From positions 19,140 through 83,139 of the forward strand of contig CACKOU010000004.1 of the NCBI GenBank assembly GCA_902601895.1: a stretch of DNA of 64,000 nucleotides, read 5' to 3'. Numbering within the stretch: the first letter of the stretch is position 1; every line of letters starts with the position of its first letter. The stretch comes from an uncultured Pelagibacteraceae bacterium. Lineage in GTDB: Bacteria; Pseudomonadota; Alphaproteobacteria; Pelagibacterales; Pelagibacteraceae. Position numbers and translations under genes: made by a program. This document shows positions 59,377 through 64,000 of the stretch, one piece after another. Below the pieces are notes generated by a model. The model was not told the origin of the DNA, ran no database searches, and worked only from the letters and a program-made list of their open reading frames with translations.

Positions 59377-60663
59377 ATGGCAATTACTTATATAAAAAAA
59401 GCTGAAAAAACTGCTTTTACAGGTGAAGATGAAACAAGAACTAAAGTAAGTTCAATTTTAAAAGATTTAGAAAAAACAAAGGATCAAGGGGTTAAAGATA
59501 TTTTAAAAAAATTTGATAATTATGAAGGTGATATAATTGTTAGCAAAGAAAAAATTGAAGAAATAAACAAAACTTTAGATCAAAAGATTAAAGATGATAT
59601 TCAGTTTTCTCATGAAAGAGTAAGAAAGTTTGCAGAACATCAACTAGAAAATCTTGGAAAAGACTCAGAAGTAGAATTATCACCTGGTTTAATAGCAGGA
59701 CAAAAATTAATACCTGTAAATACAGTTGGTTGTTACGTCCCCGGTGGAAGATATAACAATATCGCCTCTGCTATAATGAGTGTAACGACTGCAAAAGTTG
59801 CCGGAGTAAAGAATGTAATTGCAACAAGTCCACCAAAAGATTCAAATGGTGCAAACCCAATTATAATTTACACAGCTAACCTTTGTGGTGCAGATGTAAT
59901 TATGAACATTGGTGGTATAGGGGCAATTGGTGCGCTTGCATATGGTTGCTTTGGTAATCCAGAAGTAGATATGATTGTTGGACCTGGAAATAAATTTGTA
60001 GCAGAGTCTAAAAGAATTTTATTTGGAAAAGTTGGAATTGATTTATTTGCTGGACCGACAGAAATAGGCATAATTGCTGATCATACAGCTGATAAAGAAA
60101 TAATTGCTTATGATTTAGTTGGACAGGCTGAACATGGTCCTGACTCTCCTGCTTGGCTTTACACTACTGATAAATCTTTATGTGATTATGTGATGAAAAG
60201 AGTTCCAGAAATTATTCAAGAACTACCTGAACACAACAGAAATAATGCTGATGCTGCATGGAGAGATTATGGAGAAGTAATCATGTGTGATACTAAAGAG
60301 GAAATGTTAAAGGTTAGTGATGAATATGCTCCTGAACATTTAGAGGTTCAGGCTGAAAACCTAGATTGGTATTTAAAAAGTTTAAAAAATTATGGTTCAT
60401 TATTTTTAGGTGAGGAAACAACAGTTGCATATGGTGACAAATGTTCTGGACCAAATCACATTTTACCAACAAAGGGAGCGGGAAAATATACTGGTGGCTT
60501 ATACGTTGGAAAATTTATAAAAACAGTTACTTACCAAAAAATGAATAAAGAATCTAATAAAGAAGTGGGTGCTGCTGCAGCTCGAATTTCTAGGTACGAG
60601 GGTATGGAAGCGCATGCTAGAACTGGTGATGTTAGACTTCGAAAATATGGTTTTTCAAACTAA
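59377..60663 (+). CDS. hpsN: HisD-paralogue dehydrogenase, sulfopropanediol dehydrogenase (HpsN)-like
   Basis: 428 residues of the histidinol dehydrogenase family. VNTVGCYVPGGRYNNIASAIMSV, IVGPGNKFVAESKRILFGKVGIDLFAGPTEI, EYAPEHLEVQ with the catalytic Glu-His, and SGPNHILPTKGAGKYTGGLYVGKFIKTVTYQKM are present. The last segment and the end AARISRYEGMEAHARTGDVRLRKYGF resemble HpsN, which oxidises 2,3-dihydroxypropane-1-sulfonate to sulfolactate, more than true HisD. No histidine-biosynthesis gene is near. Specific substrate is inferred. Confidence 0.75.
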   Translation: MAITYIKKAEKTAFTGEDETRTKVSSILKDLEKTKDQGVKDILKKFDNYEGDIIVSKEKIEEINKTLDQKIKDDIQFSHERVRKFAEHQLENLGKDSEVELSPGLIAGQKLIPVNTVGCYVPGGRYNNIASAIMSVTTAKVAGVKNVIATSPPKDSNGANPIIIYTANLCGADVIMNIGGIGAIGALAYGCFGNPEVDMIVGPGNKFVAESKRILFGKVGIDLFAGPTEIGIIADHTADKEIIAYDLVGQAEHGPDSPAWLYTTDKSLCDYVMKRVPEIIQELPEHNRNNADAAWRDYGEVIMCDTKEEMLKVSDEYAPEHLEVQAENLDWYLKSLKNYGSLFLGEETTVAYGDKCSGPNHILPTKGAGKYTGGLYVGKFIKTVTYQKMNKESNKEVGAAAARISRYEGMEAHARTGDVRLRKYGFSN

Positions 60664-60688
60664 AAGAATGATGTAGTCTTTCCTCTAT

Positions 60689-62230
60689 ATGAGTAAAGAA
60701 AAAACTGTAAAGAACTCATTCAAAGATTTTGCCCAACAAAATGGAGAATATTACAGTAATGTTTTCAGTTTAATTCAAAGAAACCAATTAAAATTATATC
60801 ATATAAACTACTCGGCTCTTTTAGGAGGTTTCTTTTGGTGTGCTCTAAGAGGGAACTGGTTTCTTTTTTTTCTAAGTTCATTTTTAGATTTAATAGCTGC
60901 AGTAAATATAACTTTATATTTTAGATATGGCGCTGGTATTGAGCAAGCAATATTAGATAAAAAAGATTTTTTGGTTGATAGATACTCAACCTGGCAAGAT
61001 AGTTCATTAATTTATGCAATTTTAACTATTATCTTAGGCCGAATATTAATTGGTTGGTTAGCAGATAGAGTTTACATCAAACAATTTGATAAGTGGCAAA
61101 TAAGTAAAAAAACATCTTCAGGAGTAAACTTCTCAAGACTTATAAACGTTTTTTTAGTTTTAGCATTAATTTGGCCTTTAACATTATATAGATCATCACA
61201 ATTCGCTCCTGATGAAAGAACTTGTATCAAACAACATAGAGCAATGGAAAAAGGTGCCGAGGTATCTTTTAAAAAAAGATTTGATTGTTTTTTTATATCT
61301 GAATTTCCTATTTTAATTTGGATAGATAGACCTGTTAAAGTTAGCTATCCAAGAAATGAGGATGGCACTAGATATGTAAAGAAAAAACCTCCTAGAGAAG
61401 GAATGCCTACAATTACTCTTAATAAATATGTTTCACAAAAAATTGAAGAAAAAGTTGGTTACTTAACTGCATTTCACGGATATGTTTTTGATGCTGCAAC
61501 TGATGGAATAAGGTCATTATTAAAAGGGATATCAGCTTTATTTGTTGGAACACCATGGATAATCACGGGTGGAATATTTTTACTTGTAGCTCATAAAATT
61601 GCAGGATTTAGAGTTACCATGTTTGTAGCATTTGCACTGATATATCTCGCCTTATTTGGTTTTTGGAATACAGCAATGGATACTATGGCATTAGTATTAA
61701 CCGCTACTTTAATATGTTGTGCTATTGGACTGCCTTTAGGGGTTTTGGTTGGAAAATCAAATCGAGCTGAAACAATTACAAGGCCTATTCTAGATGTTAT
61801 GCAAACGATACCTTCATTTGTATATTTGATACCGGCAGTTGCTTTTTTCTCTGTTGGGAAACCACCAGGAATTATTGCAACTGTAATATTTGCAATGCCT
61901 CCTATAGTAAGATTAACAGCTTTAGGAATAAGACAAGTTCCATCAGAAATTAAAGAAGCAGCTCTTGCTTTTGGTTCTACAGAAAGACAACTATTATATA
62001 GTGTTGAATTACCACTTGCTCTTCCCTCTATAATGGCTGGTATAAATCAAGTAGTCATGATGTGTTTATCAATGGTTGTTATTGCTGCTTTAATTGGTGC
62101 CGGAGGAATGGGTCTAATAGTTGTTGAGGCTTTAGCGAACACAAAAATTGGAAGAGGAATTTTAGCAGGTCTTGCAATTGCTTTTATAGCTATGATCATT
62201 GATAGAGTGGTTCAGAAAGCAACAAAATAA
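60689..62230 (+). CDS. Quaternary-amine ABC transporter permease (ProW type) with N-terminal extension
   Basis: 513 residues. The C-terminal ~230 residues are the ProW permease domain (AMDTMALVLTATLICCAIGLPLGVLVGKSNRAETITRPILDVMQTIPSFVYLIPAVAFFSVGKPPGII, EAALAFGSTERQLLYSVELPLALPSIMAGINQVVMMCLSMVVIAALIGAGGMG). Ahead lies an extra ~290-residue region with a few helices (at about 45-70, 100-130 and 150-170) and a soluble stretch. The family imports glycine betaine, choline or TMAO-type osmolytes. It is paired with the binding protein downstream; no ATPase gene is in the window. Confidence 0.9.
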   Translation: MSKEKTVKNSFKDFAQQNGEYYSNVFSLIQRNQLKLYHINYSALLGGFFWCALRGNWFLFFLSSFLDLIAAVNITLYFRYGAGIEQAILDKKDFLVDRYSTWQDSSLIYAILTIILGRILIGWLADRVYIKQFDKWQISKKTSSGVNFSRLINVFLVLALIWPLTLYRSSQFAPDERTCIKQHRAMEKGAEVSFKKRFDCFFISEFPILIWIDRPVKVSYPRNEDGTRYVKKKPPREGMPTITLNKYVSQKIEEKVGYLTAFHGYVFDAATDGIRSLLKGISALFVGTPWIITGGIFLLVAHKIAGFRVTMFVAFALIYLALFGFWNTAMDTMALVLTATLICCAIGLPLGVLVGKSNRAETITRPILDVMQTIPSFVYLIPAVAFFSVGKPPGIIATVIFAMPPIVRLTALGIRQVPSEIKEAALAFGSTERQLLYSVELPLALPSIMAGINQVVMMCLSMVVIAALIGAGGMGLIVVEALANTKIGRGILAGLAIAFIAMIIDRVVQKATK

Positions 62231-62301
62231 TAGAAAAATAGTCTTGATTATCATTTTTAAAAATTAGATAATTCTTTCATTAAATTACAAAAGAGGGAAA
62301 A

Positions 62302-63258
62302 ATGAAAAAACTAATATTAGGTTTAATATTTTCTTCAATAATGCTTGTTACGACTTCAGCTAAAGCTGCAGGTGAGAAAGTAATGATCTCAGACTTAAGT
62401 TGGACTGGTGCAAAAGTTATTGGACATATTATTAAAGCTGTCATTAATGGACCTCTGAATTCTGAGGCAGAAATTGTTCAGGGATTATCAGACGGTAACT
62501 TGATAATGGCTGGAATGGACAAAGGTGACGGAAAAATTGATGTCTACACAGATTTGTGGATGCCGAATAGACAAGGTATTTGGGATCAATATATTGATGG
62601 AAACAAAACTGTAGCTGTCAACACACCTTATAAAGGAACTCAAGATATGTATGTTCCTGCATTTTTAAAAAGCAAAGTTCCAGATGTTGCAGCAATGAAA
62701 GATCCAAACGTTGCAGCGATGTTTGATACAGACGGCAATGGTAAAGGTGAATACTGGGCTGGTGATGCTGGATGGAAATCTACAAAAATGTGGCAAGTTA
62801 AATTTAAAAGTTATGGTTTAACTGACCTTTGGGAACCAAATATTATTCCACAAGATACTTTTAAAGCACAATTAAAAGATGCAATTGATAATCAAAAGCC
62901 AATATTATTTTATTATTGGACACCAGAATGGTTACATGCAGCTTATGACTTACATGAAATTGGTGAGCCTGCTTACACTGAAGGATGTGATTCAAATATG
63001 AACTTAGATGCTGAAGATTGGTTAGAAGTATCAGAGTTTCCGTGCAAAAGTAGACAAGCGACTATTTATGTAGCTTATTCAAAATCTTTGGAAAAAAGAA
63101 ATCCAAAAGCTGCTAAATTCTTAAGTCAAATGGCTATGGATCCAAAAGTAATCAACCAATGGATATTAAAAGTTGGAAGAGATGAAATGGATGCTGACGA
63201 TATGGCAGAAGAATGGGTTAAAAATAATATGGCTACAGTTAATAAGTGGATTAACTAA
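62302..63258 (+). CDS. Quaternary-amine ABC transporter substrate-binding protein (ProX/OpuAC type)
   Basis: 318 residues with a signal peptide (MKKLILGLIFSSIMLVTTSAKAA) and ribosome site AGAGGG. VMISDLSWTGAKVIGHIIKAVI, GKIDVYTDLWMPNRQGIWDQYI, EYWAGDAGWKSTKMW and ILFYYWTPEWLHAAYDLHEIG supply the Trp-rich pocket typical of betaine, choline or TMAO binding. The C-terminal MATVNKWIN is family-typical. It belongs with the ProW-type permease 71 bases upstream and ends in a hairpin. Confidence 0.92.
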   Translation: MKKLILGLIFSSIMLVTTSAKAAGEKVMISDLSWTGAKVIGHIIKAVINGPLNSEAEIVQGLSDGNLIMAGMDKGDGKIDVYTDLWMPNRQGIWDQYIDGNKTVAVNTPYKGTQDMYVPAFLKSKVPDVAAMKDPNVAAMFDTDGNGKGEYWAGDAGWKSTKMWQVKFKSYGLTDLWEPNIIPQDTFKAQLKDAIDNQKPILFYYWTPEWLHAAYDLHEIGEPAYTEGCDSNMNLDAEDWLEVSEFPCKSRQATIYVAYSKSLEKRNPKAAKFLSQMAMDPKVINQWILKVGRDEMDADDMAEEWVKNNMATVNKWIN

Positions 63259-63268
63259 AACATTTAAT

Positions 63269-63292
63269 ATGAGGTCGTGAAAACGGCCTCAT
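63269..63292. terminator. Hairpin with GAAA tetraloop after the ProX-type gene
   Basis: A 10-bp stem ATGAGGTCGT/ACGGCCTCAT (one G-T pair) closes a GAAA loop directly after the binding-protein gene and before a convergent gene. The U-tract on the plus strand is weak (AACTTT), so it may act as a terminator for both genes or as a 3'-end stabiliser. Confidence 0.75.
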
Positions 63293-63297
63293 AACTT

Positions 63298-64000
63298 TCA
63301 ATCATTTTTTATTTTTTCAAATACATCTATACCTATTTGCTTTAAAATATGGACTATATCAATAGGCACCCAGTTCTCTCTAATTAATCCTTCATCGTGA
63401 TGATAAAAATCCATTACTCTCATTACAACATCTTGATTATCTGCTGTATATCCAAGCCAATCATTTGATCCATACTTTGCCTTTAAACTGTGCCATCCAC
63501 CACATAGAGAAAATTTTCCATCTCCTATTTCGCAGTAATGTCCTAATTCCCAGTAGTTTCTCTCAGAAAATGATTTTCTAAAAGGTAACTGATGCATATC
63601 TACAAATCCTTCTAATGACCTAGATGTTCCAATTCCACAAGGGCCGTACCAAATCATATCTTTGTGCCAAAACTCTTTTTGAGGATGATTTATTAACCTT
63701 TGTCTTAATTCATCTTTAGAAATATTTTCTTTCTCAGGTTTAATATCTAAACTTCTATTCATGCTCAAAGCCTGTTGTAATGAATTTTTAGATTTACTCA
63801 TATCTTCTTCAAAAAAATTTACTCCATCTGTATTAAACGGAGGTAACCATGCTCCTTCGGATCCTCTTGATGGATTAATAACCCATTTGTCAGCTTGTCT
63901 TAAAAAATCCATCACATCAATTAAGATATGACTTTCAATAATTCTTTCATTTTTAATTTCATGAATTTCACAACATTTAAGATTAATCATTTTAAAATTT
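63298..64000 (-). CDS. SnoaL-like (NTF2-fold) protein, N-terminus outside window
   Basis: The track starts at a Met at 63990, but the frame stays open to the window edge. That point falls in the middle of a SnoaL-type beta strand (LKCCEIHEIKNERIIESHILIDVMDFLRQ), so the real start is probably upstream. A second copy of the same signature follows near the end: DVVMRVMDFYHHDEGLIRENWVPIDIVHILKQIGIDVFEKI. So it is a tandem two-domain SnoaL-like protein. Members include cyclases and hydrolases of diverse substrates. Function unknown. Confidence 0.75.
   Translation of the reverse strand, partial: NFKMINLKCCEIHEIKNERIIESHILIDVMDFLRQADKWVINPSRGSEGAWLPPFNTDGVNFFEEDMSKSKNSLQQALSMNRSLDIKPEKENISKDELRQRLINHPQKEFWHKDMIWYGPCGIGTSRSLEGFVDMHQLPFRKSFSERNYWELGHYCEIGDGKFSLCGGWHSLKAKYGSNDWLGYTADNQDVVMRVMDFYHHDEGLIRENWVPIDIVHILKQIGIDVFEKIKND

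Noticed and set aside
59377-60663. True histidinol dehydrogenase (hisD)
   Set aside because: The fold fits, but the C-terminal segment and the neighbours (phosphotransacetylase and osmolyte importer) point to a catabolic paralogue. The call is kept at moderate confidence.
1-64000. CRISPR array, prophage, insertion sequence or genomic island
   Set aside because: No repeat-spacer pattern, transposase, integrase or phage structural gene seen. The only tRNA (36 kb) has no integrase or flanking direct repeat beside it.

Overview
The window looks like a piece of a SAR11 (Pelagibacterales, Alphaproteobacteria) chromosome. It is strongly AT-rich by eye and very tightly packed: many genes overlap by 1-11 bases and no gene-free stretch reaches 300 bases. 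It carries the usual streamlined marine set of high-affinity importers for organic N, S and osmolytes, few regulators, and a thiamin-precursor symporter behind a TPP riboswitch. I saw no insertion sequence, prophage, CRISPR array or rRNA. These identifications come from reading motifs, not from database searches.

Layout. 1-9 kb: partial trans-sulfuration enzyme, a 27-residue basic protein, mnmA, DUF3553-cysQ-mini membrane protein, recX, ABA4-like protein, rhodanese, a peroxiredoxin, ammonium transporter, HU and RseP. 9-13.3 kb: one minus-strand run with an ABC exporter, two tandem mini membrane proteins missed by the ORF track, a TauE/SafE permease, and a TPP riboswitch controlling a thiV-like symporter. 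13.3-15.6 kb: a redox cluster of DUF4396 protein, two c-type cytochromes, cytochrome b561 and a periplasmic thioredoxin-like protein. 15.6-25.9 kb: gamma carbonic anhydrase, thioredoxin-fold protein, two glycosyltransferases, a complete TctABC transporter, an AbrB-type permease, and an Anbu peptidase divergent from a permuted ATP-grasp enzyme.

25.9-34.6 kb is the most coherent metabolic block. mtnP, a secreted alpha/beta hydrolase, mtnA, a FucA-type class II aldolase and a fused speD-speE form a minus-strand operon with apt divergent to it. Spermidine synthesis releases methylthioadenosine. MtnP releases adenine (recovered by Apt) and methylthioribose-1-phosphate, MtnA isomerises that, and the aldolase would cleave it to DHAP plus a methylthio-aldehyde. 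This is the logic of the DHAP shunt rather than the complete methionine salvage pathway. An amino-acid ABC importer without an ATPase gene, ending in a nitrilase-family amidase, follows directly.

34.6-47 kb: TPR protein, tRNA-Met, a lysine-rich mini protein, an operon of haloacetate-dehalogenase-like hydrolase, TauD-family oxygenase and AEC transporter, then guaC, a tartrate/malate dehydrogenase and an EamA permease. A minus-strand operon of class III aminotransferase (Tpa-like), alanine dehydrogenase and dimethylglycine-dehydrogenase-like protein is divergent from tauABC-like genes (47-50.8 kb). The TauC-like permease carries a large inserted soluble region. 50.8-56.4 kb: a ferric-type ABC importer and an Ldh-family oxidoreductase. 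56.4-64 kb: a regulator made of two similar modules behind a duplicated upstream repeat, a bile-acid-type symporter, a phosphotransacetylase, a HisD paralogue resembling sulfopropanediol dehydrogenase, a ProW/ProX-type osmolyte transporter, and a SnoaL-like protein cut by the window edge.
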